From Brachionus plicatilis (taxonomy: Eukaryota; Rotifera; Eurotatoria; Ploima; Brachionidae), in contig QEOQ01000041.1 of the NCBI GenBank assembly GCA_010279815.1, positions 1,156,538 through 1,220,537 of the forward strand: a DNA stretch of 64,000 bases. Direction: 5' to 3'. Each line of letters begins with the position of its first letter. Positions within the stretch are counted from its first letter, which is position 1. Made by a program: the position numbers and the translations under genes. A model generated the notes under the pieces. It was not told the DNA's origin, did no database searches, and was given only the letters and a program-made list of their open reading frames with translations. Below are positions 1-10,460 of this stretch, one piece after another.

Positions 1-1079
1 TTGTCTGATCGATGTTGTTGTTGTTGATGTACAAAAATTAATTCAAAACTACTTTTTGCTCCTAGGTTCAAAATTTTATTTTTTAAACAAAATTTAATAA
101 ATTTTTTTAAAAATAATCCATTTTTGTTTGCTACACAAATTCTCTAGTGATTGTCAAGTCACAATTTAATTCTGACCAAAATTACCAAGCTAAAATACAA
201 CTGGGGAAACCCGAAATTATTTGATAAAAATTTTTGATGTTAAAGAGCCTAAAAAAACTTTGCGAACCTTAATCACTTTATGCAATTAGACCCATTGAAA
301 TAAATTTTTAACTTAATAAATACCTAGAGTATAGGCATTTTTTTTTTTGGAAGGATATTTTGGTATTAAAATTTACCAAAAATATTTACTAATTTTTTTT
401 AAATTAATTAAAATTAAAGGCAATAAAAAACAAAGCATTTCGATGCTAAATATATTTAAACAAATTTTTATTCACAATTTTAAGCATTTAATTTTTTTGA
501 ATTTTTATTTTTAAAAATTTAAATACTTTAGCCCGTCGATCAAGCCGATTTTGACATTAAAGAATATAAACAAAATAGAGAAAAAATTAAAAAAATTTTT
601 TCTTAATAATTAAATAAATAAAAGAAGTGCTAATCGTTTTTTCATTATTTGTTAACTAACAAAAATAAATAACAAATTATTTCAATTAGATTTTTTTTAA
701 GCTAGAAACATATTGAATTTTTTTACAACAATTTCACCAGTTGTTTATTTACTTTTCTACTTTTTCTGACAAAAAAAATTAATGCTGTGATTTGTATATT
801 TGTGCATATCAAAGACAATGAGTGAATTTGAACTTGATCTTTACAACAAAGTCTAATTCAGATTAAATTGTTTAATAAAGAGCTTATTTTTGATTTTTAT
901 GTAAATTTTTTTTAACTCAATTGATAATTAGTTCAAGATATGTGGCAACATTTTTTATTTGATCTTTTGAAATTAATCAAGTTTAATTTGTTTTTGCTGC
1001 ATAGATTTAAAACAGATTCAAAATTTTTTCTCATTTAAAAAATTTAAATTTTTCAAGTTGCTTTTAAAACAGCAATTCC
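1..1079. other. AT-rich non-coding stretch
   Basis: Poly-A/T-rich sequence with stops in all frames. I see no gene, inverted repeat or recognisable transposon here. Confidence 0.6.
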
Positions 1080-2640
1080 ACCCAAAGCAAATATGAATAA
1101 CTGACTTTTGTAAACCAACAATAGTCAACAGCCGTATGTGGATTAAATGTATAGGATTTCAATTGAACAGCTTGTCAACTTGGCAACATTAGTTGTTCAA
1201 GAGGAATTTTGTTTGGCTCGAGAGAGTGTTTTTCTAATGCGGATTACCAGCCGCGCGTTTCTTGGCGCAGCCACCACGTAACATTATACACAAACAAAGG
1301 TATTAGGTGCTGGCGTATTGATTTCAAGAAAATCAAGATCTTAAGTGGACCAAAGAGATATGATAGTTGTGATTAATGCAAATTGCTTCTTGGTATCTGA
1401 AACAAGAGCCGTGATCAGGCAAAATAGAAAAAAATACTCCAGATTATAAACAAATATCGAGTTGTTGGTATTAAGTCATACTGTACAAATTGATTTGGCG
1501 AAATCGATACCTGACTGCCATGACTTGCTAATTAAAGACGGCAATCTAGAATCAACCTTAATATATGGCAAGCAATGGATTTATGACTTGGTATCAAATA
1601 TCAAAATAAATTTCGCCAAAATGAGAGAACTCACATTCATTTTATTTCTATTTGAATAAAAAAAAATCATTATCTTCATAAAGGTATTTTAAAATAATTT
1701 GAAATTTAATATTCAAAAAAAAATCAAATCACGTATTTGAATTTTTTCTCGGATGCTTTCTCAATTACAATCTTCAAACACATACCGAGCTATTCGAAGT
1801 CCTATTTGCTCTAGAATTAACACGGCGCAAATTCACGTGTTATCCACCTTTTGCCTGCCTCTAACAAGACCCTATTTTCCACTCTACGTGATCTAAATCC
1901 ACTTTTAATTGAGCCGTTTGGATCAATTGTCTCATTGGCTCTATACATGGCTTAATAACATGTTTGAATGCTCGGTCGGCATTTGAATTAATTCTTATCT
2001 AAAAATCTTACCTTGTTAGACCAAGCATACAAATCAAGATAAGAAGAAGAGAGCTGATCGGCGATTGGGAATTGCCAGCCAGCAAAAACCTAGAGAAACA
2101 ACTCTAATTTTTAGTGTAAATAGTGCTGGTCAAATATTTAAGTCGGACAGACAAAGTCGGCTTGTTGCTGAAATTCCATTGAGACTGGAATTTGGAGATT
2201 GTAAAATAAGTGAAAAATAAATATAAAGTTAAGTGCACATCTTTTATTAACTTATTGAGCATGGTTGGCAACAAAAAAAAGAAAAAAGATCAAACAGATG
2301 AAAGCCCCAAATTCCATTGTATGTGTTTAAAGGCCTTGTTTGACTTTAAATTGACCGAGTTTGCTGCGAGAATCCGTGGGAATTTTGATAAAATACGGCA
2401 AATAAGACAAAATAAGCTAAGTTTTTATTAGAAAAGCAAATATGATTTAGAGCTTATTTGTGTGTGTGAGTGTGTGTGTGAGCTTTTGAGTTTACCTTAT
2501 AACAAAATTGGAAATGAAATTCCGAATCGATGTTCTAGTGTGATTGACTCTGTTCGAGAGCAAACAAAGAAACCGGATAGTTTGGCAACAATTGGTAAAA
2601 AATACTCTACATAGCTCGAGACCGATGTTTAGTAAATATT
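1080..2640. other. Higher-complexity region, possible decayed or uncalled coding sequence
   Basis: This 1.5-kb patch is visibly less AT-rich than its flanks and ends at a GT/TG microsatellite near 2460-2480. On the minus strand several short stretches read like protein between stops. One, at about 2028-2105, is 26 open codons bounded by an acceptor-like 'ctctag' and a donor-like 'gtaaga' and contains GWQFPIAD. Another, at about 1280-1080, contains TWWLRQE and, after stops, NPHTAVDYCWF. On the plus strand a 65-codon frame runs 1462-1659, and an ATG at 2261 is followed by lysines and a donor-like GTATGT. I do not recognise any family. It could be a decayed gene, exons of an uncalled gene, a non-coding RNA locus or an old transposon. 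Confidence 0.3.
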
Positions 2641-4330
2641 TTTTTTTTGACATGAGTTGACTATTTTTATCGAGTGGAATAAACAGTACTTTAATTGGTA
2701 TTCAGACAATTTTGGTCGTTGAATAGATTAAAGTATTATATGTCCGGAAAACGATAGCTCTTCAAAATTCTAGAGCATTCTAATCTATGCCAGCTTTAAA
2801 AACAGTATGCAAAATGCAACTTATCATGTTTGTTCAGTTTTAGCATAATTTGCATTCAATAATTCCATCAATTTTTTTCTTCATAAAAACACTTTGAAAA
2901 TGTTTTGAAAAAAATAAAAAAAAATCACAAAATTTTTTAATTGATTGATACAAAAAATTCTTTTTATAAATAATAATATTATTAAACATAATTGCAAAAA
3001 AAAAACATAGTTTTATCTCTATCTAAAATTAAAAAAAAATGTTCTCCTATTTTATTTACATCGTCTTTACTATTAATAAAATAATTATTATTTTATTTAT
3101 TCATTTGGAATAAATAATGATTTAAATTTTAAATTAGAAATTAATATTATTATTAAAATTAGAGTCTTGTTGACAATTTAAAACAAAAGTGAAAAGAAAG
3201 ATTAATATTTCATTTATTTGTTCAATAATTTATTAATTTAATGCCAATTCTGGCGATTTCAAAAATTTTAAAATTAAATACAAAAAATATTTAACAAAAA
3301 AAATATATATCAAAATTTAAAGAAGACAATGCGTTAATTAAATGATTTTATTTTGTTTAAATCTTTATAATAGAATCTTGAACTGTTTGCTTCCAGCATT
3401 TAATACCGAAGAACTTGATTCAAACTCAGAGATTTTTGCTATATATTTAATTTGTAGTAGAAAAATTAGAGAGGAGTTAATAATTAGTATACTTTATTTT
3501 CACTTTAAGAATTATTTTCAATTTACTTATTTTATTTATTTATTTATTTAATGAAAGTTTAAGTTCCATAGACATATTAAAATATATGATTTCATATTTT
3601 GTGACATGAATATTTTCGCCTTCAATATTTTTAGAATACTTGAAAGACATTAATATCAAATTGAGTTAGTGCTAAATGATAATGCATAATTTATTTAAAA
3701 GTAAAAAAATATTTTCTTCTCTGTAAAATTTAATTTTGTTTGAATTTTAATTTTTTCTTATAAAATATTTGTTTCAAATTTTATTGTTAATTATTAAAAA
3801 TAAATATTTAGCTAAAGTAAAAATTGCAAAATTGTAAAATTCTTTATTTGTTAGAAAAATATCAAAAATTATTTGTGTAGCAGTTGCAACAAAAATTACT
3901 CATAAGCATATTTGAATTCATTAGCTCATCATAAACAAGCTCTACAAAATTAGAAACTCTAATAATACTAGATAAATAGTATTAAAAATATGCAAATAGT
4001 ACCACAATTTAAGATTAGAAATCTGCTAAATTGATTATCATAACTTAATTAGAAGAAAAAATAGCAACAGTCTCAAAGTCTATAAAAATATTTAAGTAAT
4101 CGATATAAAGCAATTTCTTTCATTCCTAATTTTAGATTTTAAATTTTCAGGCTTTAAAAATCAAATTCTAAATGACAGAACACAATTTTTGAATAATATA
4201 GCGTAATTAGTCGAAAAATTATACAATAAAAATGCAAATATTTTGATAACTTTTTTTCTACGAGTTCAAAAATAGTTCCGTGTATCACTTAATTACAGCC
4301 AAATTCTAAAAAGTGAACATAAATAAAAAT
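2641..4330. other. AT-rich non-coding stretch
   Basis: Low-complexity A/T sequence. Short open frames (for example 3342-3551) are composed almost entirely of AT-rich codons and look like chance. No structured repeat was seen. Confidence 0.55.
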
Positions 4331-4352
4331 AAATGAAAATTTTTTGCAGAGT

Positions 4353-4512
4353 ATTAGCTGAGGCTCGATTCAGGTGATACATTGAGTCCACTCCAAGTGT
4401 CCAAGACAGCCACACTAACCATCCACTGTAAGGCATCTAACATAGACGACTTCCTTAGTAAGCGATCTCCGCAAGCCTGCTTAATGCAACTTATTATTAT
4501 TATTATTATTAT
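4353..4512 (+). mobile_element. SINE-like or LINE 3'-end fragment with (TTA)7 tail
   Basis: A roughly 140-bp block of normal base composition sits in AT desert and ends in seven TTA repeats at 4491-4512. That is the typical architecture of a retroposed 3' end whose tail is a short tandem repeat. Near its left edge GGCTCGATTC resembles the pol III B box (GGTTCGANTCC), so a tRNA-derived SINE is possible. No convincing A box is visible upstream. A LINE 3' UTR is the alternative. Confidence 0.4.
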
Positions 4513-5656
4513 AAGCTGATACAATATTGGATTTTTAGAAAATAAATTTAAAGGATTTTACAATTTTTATTTTGTATTGGAAGTTTTGAATGAAATTTCA
4601 CAATGCCATAAAACTTGAGTTGAAAACTGATATATTTCTAAAATAATCATCCAAATCTTTTTTAAAATACCTAAAATGTTAAAACGTAAAACCAAAAAAA
4701 CGTTTTGAAACAATTTCGAAATTTATATAAAAATCCAATTTGCCTGGCATTCTCAAACTGTTAAAAATTTTCACTATTGACTAGCTACATTTTTTTGAAA
4801 ATTATAAAATTTTTATACGATTTAATTCAATGCTCTCGCCTAAAGTATCTTAGAATCATTTTGTTATCTTTAGCAACTCAAATGATTTTCATATCTTATC
4901 CAGTATCATTTGAAGGAGATCTTAAAAAATAGATTTTTTTTTTTAAATGGAAATTTATCAATTCTAATTGAAAGGATGAATGGACTAATAAAAGAAAAGA
5001 AAGGTTACTTCAACTCTCATGATAGTGTCTCTGATTTTATTGAGCTATGTCTGAAAAATTTTGGATTTAAAAACAACAGAATTTTATTAACTCAGATCTA
5101 GATCTGAGTCCTCGTCGAAAAATTATTATTTAACCTAGTTATTTTTATTTTTCTTGTCCTTCTTTTCTAATTCTTGAAATTACAACAATTTAATAATTAA
5201 TTTAGGAAATTTTCGGAATTATCTTTGGAAAAATGCTTTTTTTTTAAATGACAATTTTCAGTGAATTTTTTGTTTGAAATGAACTTCAAAACATGTGGTA
5301 ACCTTTTTTTTTATTTAAAAATTCTTTTTTCGAGATTTCTGAATTAATTTATCAAGCCTTTGAATGAAATTTTCAAATTTTTTTGGCCTCTTCGGAATTA
5401 TTTAAAAAAATGATTTAGATAAAAAAAAAAATGGCCATATCTGCATGTGTGTCCAAGGACTCAGTAATTATTCCTCTTTTTTCACATTAACCCTATCTTC
5501 ATTACGATAAAAATCCAGAATATTTTTTACCACATTAAACACACCATCTCTTAATTTTTTTAAAAGATGGTTTTTCTTTGAAAGCAAATTCCGAATCTGA
5601 CATCGAATTTGGAAAGTTTTGAATCGCCAGAACCTAAATTTATTGTTTTTTTTTTT
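4513..5656. other. AT-rich spacer, no gene supported
   Basis: Contains a 63-codon plus-strand frame (4910-5101) and an 86-codon minus-strand frame (5468-5728). Neither shows a recognisable motif or splice context. The second overlaps the LINE 3'-end motif that follows. I see no other structure. Confidence 0.45.
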
Positions 5657-5700
5657 ATCTGAAGGAGCTTTAGCTTGGTACAGAGAAAAAATAAATAAAA
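5657..5700 (+). repeat. LINE 3'-terminal motif copy 1 (GGAGC-TTAGCT-GGTACAGA, A-rich tail)
   Basis: ATCTGAAGGAGCTTTAGCTT then GGTACAGA, followed by an (A)nTAAATAAA tail. Near-identical strings occur at 16690 and 53713, and the last part occurs inverted near 14689. This is the signature of shared 3' termini of one retroposon family. Confidence 0.55.
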
Positions 5701-6300
5701 TATAAAAACCAGCAAAACCATTGTTCAATTTTGAGTAAAAGTTTTACAGATAGAATAATTTGGTTGAAATCTTAAATCTTTAAAATTTGGTTAAATTTAG
5801 TGAATTGGAATACACTTTTATTTCAAATAAGAATAAAAAAAAATTTTAAATTTCATTTATAAATCCAGTTGAAATATAGAATCAAGTAATATAAAAATTT
5901 TTAAAAGAATTAAATTATATTGGATAAAGATTTTTTAAGCTCATTTAGTAATCTTGATTGCTATTAAACATCATCTTTGTAGAGCTAACTACATTAAATT
6001 TTTAATTAATAAATATTCATCATCAATATTTTGTTCTTGGAATCTTTCTTTGATTCATATTTCCTAAAATTTTAAAATATCCATGAAAATTAAGATTTGA
6101 ATATCCATTCAAGTTTATTTTCTATTAAACCTCTCCGGATCAACCAAATCGATGACTTTTTGTCTTCTTAACAAAAGGAACAGTGTTTATGTGTTTTTAG
6201 TAAGTATTATGGGCTCTATAAATATTTCGTTTTTTTGAAATAATTCCAAATTTTTTTTTCAATGATTTTTATTTATAGATTTAAATAAATCAAGAGAATT
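5701..6300. other. AT-rich spacer
   Basis: No coding potential, splice signals or structured repeat seen. Confidence 0.5.
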
Positions 6301-6317
6301 TTCACAGAAAAGAACAA

Positions 6318-7372
6318 TATTCGAAGAACATCGTATCTTAACAACTGAAAGAGAGCAATGACAAAGATGGGTTGAGCACTTTAGAGAAGTTCTAAATATT
6401 AATAACCTAAAGAGTCTTTACAACCTGAACCAGCTAGCATTGACCTCGATATTGACACAGAAGTGCCTAGCCAAAAAGAAATAGTAGCTGCGATAAAGGC
6501 TGTGAAGAACAGAAAAGCCTCGGGTATTAACGGAGTCAAGGCAAAAATACGGTAGGATCACATTAGATATATTGCAAGACCTCTTCAGTAAGATATGGCG
6601 GCAAGAAATCATACCAGAGGACTGGTCAAAAGACCTAATAGTCAAGCTCCCTAAGAAAGGTAACAAATTGTTCTTTGACAATTGGCGATGAATAACATAG
6701 CTACCAATAGCAAGCAAGGCGTCCTGCAGCATTCTGTAAAGAATCAGGAACTCTTTGGATGTTATACTTAGAGAAGAACAAGTAGGATTTAGACGAGTAA
6801 GAGGATGCATAAACCAAATATTTGTTTTTAGGAACATATTATATTCAATGGAGATTAACATCTAAGCTTGAAGACTTAGACTTTGCAGATGATCTGGTGC
6901 TAATATCTAAAAAAGAAGCACATATGCATATAAAGACGCAAGATTTGGCGAACAACACTAAACCAACTGAACTCGAAATTAATGGGGCCAAAGCTTAACA
7001 CATTCCACACTGGAAGCCTTCTTAGGATTCTCGGGAAACACTGGCCTGAGACATTGCCAAATGCTGATTTATACACAACAAATTCACAGCTATTAAGTTA
7101 ATGCATTAAGAATTAAAGAATGTGTTGGCTTGCATATGTCATGTACATGTACTTAGAAATGAAAGAAACACACATACCAACAGAGCCCTTCAATGAACAC
7201 CTCAAGGGTGACGGAAGGTAAGATGACCAGCAGGAACATGAATGTCAATAATCACTAAAGAAATCGCTGAAATGAAAACGACATGGGGAGAAAAAGGCTA
7301 AGGGCGAAAAATCGAATTGAGTGGAAATCAAAATTAATGATCCAATGCTCCACAAGGAGTGAGTAAGGAAAA
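6318..7372 (+). pseudogene. Decayed LINE reverse transcriptase with internal deletion
   Basis: Plus-strand fragments read like the endonuclease/RT polyprotein of an apurinic-endonuclease LINE, of the sort often annotated as 'craniofacial development protein 2-like'. Visible pieces: RWVEHFREVLN near 6370; EIVAAIKAVKNRKASGINGV near 6478-6537; IWRQEIIPEDWSKDLIVKLP near 6592-6655; REEQVGFRRVRGCINQIFVF near 6771-6833. After about 6860 the sequence jumps to LEDLDFADDLVLIS (the catalytic YADD-like box), so a few hundred bases between the fingers and the palm box are missing. The C-terminal part to about 7370 is riddled with stops and frameshifts. It is a dead copy, older than the LINE at 59-60 kb. 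Confidence 0.7.
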
Positions 7373-8109
7373 AAAAAGGGGATTTTGGTAGTCTAACTTA
7401 TGCAAGTTTGACCACAAGCTTACAATTGATAATTCTCAAAATCTTTTATTAAATTCAATATTTTATTCTAATGCAAATTTTAGGTATCCTTAAATTTTTT
7501 TAACCAACATTTCTGAAAAAATCACCAAAATTACCGCATAAAAATGTAAATAACTGAATTTACATTGCTTGTTTTTGTAATGATAAAATTAATGATCAGT
7601 AAAAATGTATTAAAAATTAAGAAAACACATTATCAAATGGATTTTTTTTTTCAATTTCAAGGTTAATCAATAGGCCCATGCCTCATGAGACTGATTAAGA
7701 CTTCATTTTTATAATTCATTATTAAAATATAAAATGTTAAAAATTTAAAATACATAAAATTATATAAAAAAAAATTGAATAGATTTATTGATCTATTAGT
7801 TATTTAAAAAAATTTAACAACAACGTATTTAACTTAAATAATTCAAATTTTGAAATAAAATCTTCAAAAATTAAATTTATGTTATTGAAAATTGAAAGCT
7901 TAAACGTTGAAACATCAACATTGATCACAAAAGAATTTATTAATCTTTTATATAGTAAATTTTTATTTTATTATAGAGTAAAAATATTCAAAAGTTTTTT
8001 CTCCACTTTTTGATTTTTCCATTGGTTCAATTAAGTTCCTTAAATTTAGCTTAAATTATAATTCAAATTTCTTGAGTCTTTTTTTTAAATTTCTATTATA
8101 AATTCAGAG
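7373..8109. other. AT-rich spacer
   Basis: A/T-dominated sequence; no gene or clear repeat seen. Confidence 0.5.
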
Positions 8110-8930
8110 GTGAGTTGTAATAAAAAAGACATTTGTAAGAGAAAGTAAGCATCCTTTCAAAAAATTCTATGCTGACATTTCTAAACGGTTATTTATTTCA
8201 TAAAAGCTGTTCGCTTCAAGCTTTACATTTAAAAGAATTATAATAACTCTAAGCTAATATATAAATTGCTTCTTTTGAAAAATAGCGTAAAAGCGTAGAG
8301 CAGTAATCACGCAAGGTTAAAGGTCTTAAAAAACTGGATTTTTACTGAAGTAGCAAGATAGAATATTCTTTTGATAGAAAATAATTTCCTATTCACTTGC
8401 AGTGATAAATTAGATGCATATTTAGTAAAGTTATGATCATGATCAATTATGCAACCTAATAAGCAAATTTCCTTAACTACTAAGATATCTTCATCACCCT
8501 ACTTTAATAGTTTCTGGATACAATTTTTTCCTATTTTCAAAAATCATACAATAATTTTTAGACCAGTTTCAGAGTTGTTTAACAGTTACAAGTCTCAAGT
8601 CAAGTCCAAGTCCGAACTTTTTTTTTAAATTTTCTTTCAAAAGTCTAAGTCCAGGCTTTAAAATTTTGAAAACTGAAGAAGAAATTTATGCTAAAATTGC
8701 AAAAAAATTCTGATATATGGCAAATCTATTGAATTAGACAACCCAAGAGTATATAAATTTTTTGATTTGAAGCCTGATCTAGGAAATTTAAAAAAAAGTC
8801 CGGACTTTGACTTTTTTTTTAATGACTTGGACTTTTTTTTTGGGACTTTTAGACAACTCTGATTTTAACTAAATTGCTTTGCTCCAGATAAATATTGCTC
8901 CTATCTTCACTCTTCCCAAGTAAGATACAT
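8110..8930 (-). pseudogene. LINE reverse-transcriptase remnant interrupted by a MITE
   Basis: Between about 8560 and 8275 the minus strand reads EICLLGCIIDHDHNFTKYAS and then KLFSIKRIFYLATSVKIQFF. This matches the thumb region of CR1/L2/Rex-type LINEs (consensus: EFKLLGV-ID near the start, then KL-SIK-LFYL-TSVK-QFFK). The reading continues weakly to 8110 and, beyond the MITE at 8570-8861, towards 8930. Stops in several places show it is dead. The MITE therefore inserted into an existing LINE copy. Confidence 0.6.
8570..8861. mobile_element. hAT-like MITE, CAGAGTTGTT termini (copy A)
   Basis: The 292-bp element starts CAGAGTTGTTTAA and ends with its inverted counterpart (reverse complement CAGAGTTGTCTAAAAGTC). 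Inside are stacked AAGTC/GACTT words and oligo-T tracts. CAGAG-type termini are typical of hAT transposons. No coding capacity is present and a convincing 8-bp target duplication is not visible. The same termini recur at 53973-54998. Confidence 0.6.
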
Positions 8931-9079
8931 ATTTGAATGAATCAAATTTCAACAAATAAAAATTTTACTTTTTTACAATTTTTTATTTTCAAAAATTATT
9001 TTTAAGAGACTAAAACAATGTTAAATGTTAAAAAAATTATTGGTGATCAATTTCTAATCACATATTAATCTTTCGAAAA

Positions 9080-9561
9080 TTAAGTGACCAGTCCTGGTCA
9101 ACGTCAAGTCTCAAGTCAAGTCCAAGTCAGGACTTTTTTTTTTTTAAAAGCCAGAGCCAAAGATTTTAATTTTTGTTTTGTTTTTTTTCTAATGTCCAAA
9201 AACTTTTCAAATTTTTTCAAAATGAATATCATGAATAGAAGATAATTAAAGTATTTTATAATAATAAATTGTGTTAATCTTGATTACTCGAAGTTACGAG
9301 ATCCCAAAGTCAATTTTTTTTCCTGTTTTACAAATTAATCAAATAAATTTTCCTGTTTTTCCATTTATGTAGAGTAATTATCCTAGGAAAATTATTTTTA
9401 ACAGAAGATCACGAGAATTTCGGCCTAATTCTCAACTCCTGTCAGAGCATTTCTTCCAGCCATTTTTCATTGCTTAGCATGATCTGTTGTGCGGACTTGG
9501 ACTTTTTTTTAAAAATTTTTTTAAAAAAAGTCCGGTCTTTATTTCAGGACTTAAAAACTCT
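9080..9561. mobile_element. Degenerate relative of the CAGAGTT MITE family (copy B)
   Basis: The left part carries CAAGTCTCAAGTCAAGTCCA as in copy A, followed by GGACTTTTTTTT. The right end is the inverted CAGAGTTTTTAAGTCC at 9561. The left terminus is diverged, so the boundary there is approximate. Non-coding. Confidence 0.45.
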
Positions 9562-10300
9562 GTTTAAGACCCAAATTGGTGTTTTTTCAAAAATTTTGTT
9601 GAATTGATTACATTAAAACTCAATGAGTTGGTTTTAATCGAGTTTTTTTTTTTTAAATATTTTAGTAGAGTTTTTTTTTTATTTTAGATTCAAACAACGA
9701 TTTCGAATAAATTTATTCAAAAATTTCTGTCTAAAAAAAATTCTAGATTTAAATGATGATTAAGCATCAATGGAATAAATTTTGAAAAAAAATTTTTAAT
9801 TTTAAAAAACACTTGACAAGTTGATGATCATCAAAACAAAAATTGCCATTTTTTCAAAAATCAAACATTTTTTCTTTTTATTTGTATTTCAATAAAAAAA
9901 AAATTTTCATAAAATTATCTTCTATTATTTATTTAAAATTTTAAAAAGCAATAGCCTGATTAAAATGGCTGTCACTAATCTATTAGTAAAAAAAATTTTG
10001 GATGAAATTTTTCAAATTAAATTACATAAAATAAAAAACAAAAAACTGAGCAAATGTTAAAATTTAAAAATCTCAAAAGCAGACAAAGAAGAAATGTTTG
10101 TAAATTTTTTGATTTTTCTTGAAAAATTTTACTTTCGAAGCACATGTTTTTCAAACGTTACTCTAACTTAGTAACCAAAAAACACATGATTTTCCTTTGA
10201 AAATTTTAAATAAAAAAAAAATGCTAATTTATTAAAAAATTTCAACAGTAGTTGCTAGATACGCTCTTTGTCGATAAGCTCCCTCCAAAAATTTCTCATG
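9562..10300. other. AT-rich spacer upstream of HSP90
   Basis: No gene or structured element seen before the heat-shock promoter begins near 10308. Confidence 0.5.
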
Positions 10301-10307
10301 ACGTCAA

Positions 10308-10346
10308 TTCTAGAATTCTCTCGATTTTTCGATTTCTGGAAATTTC
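10308..10346 (+). promoter_or_regulatory. Heat-shock elements of the HSP90 promoter
   Basis: Two HSF-type arrays lie just upstream of the TATA box. At 10334-10346 TTCtgGAAatTTC is a perfect three-unit nTTCnnGAAnnTTCn element. At 10308-10320 TTCtaGAAttCTC has two perfect units and one degenerate unit. They start about 10 and 36 bp upstream of the TATA box, where HSF-binding sites are expected, and predict heat- or proteotoxic-stress induction. Confidence 0.85.
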
Positions 10347-10355
10347 TCTTTTGCT

Positions 10356-10363
10356 TATAAATA
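10356..10363 (+). promoter_or_regulatory. TATA box of HSP90
   Basis: TATAAATA lies 98 bp upstream of the HSP90 start codon. A start site about 30 bp downstream would give a leader of roughly 70 nt. The same octamer occurs ahead of DDX39B on the other strand. Confidence 0.75.
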
Positions 10364-10460
10364 CTAAAATTCGCTTCTAATTTGGTCATCTTTTTTTGAA
10401 CAAGAAGAATTAAGAAAAATTTTTGTATCTTGAAAACAACAGGAAAAAAAAAAGGCAAAA

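Noticed and set aside
2450..2485. GT/TG-rich tract as a functional element
   Set aside because: Simple microsatellite; no further structure.
4353..4400. tRNA gene suggested by GGCTCGATTC
   Set aside because: No cloverleaf, anticodon arm or A box can be drawn; at most a SINE B-box relic.
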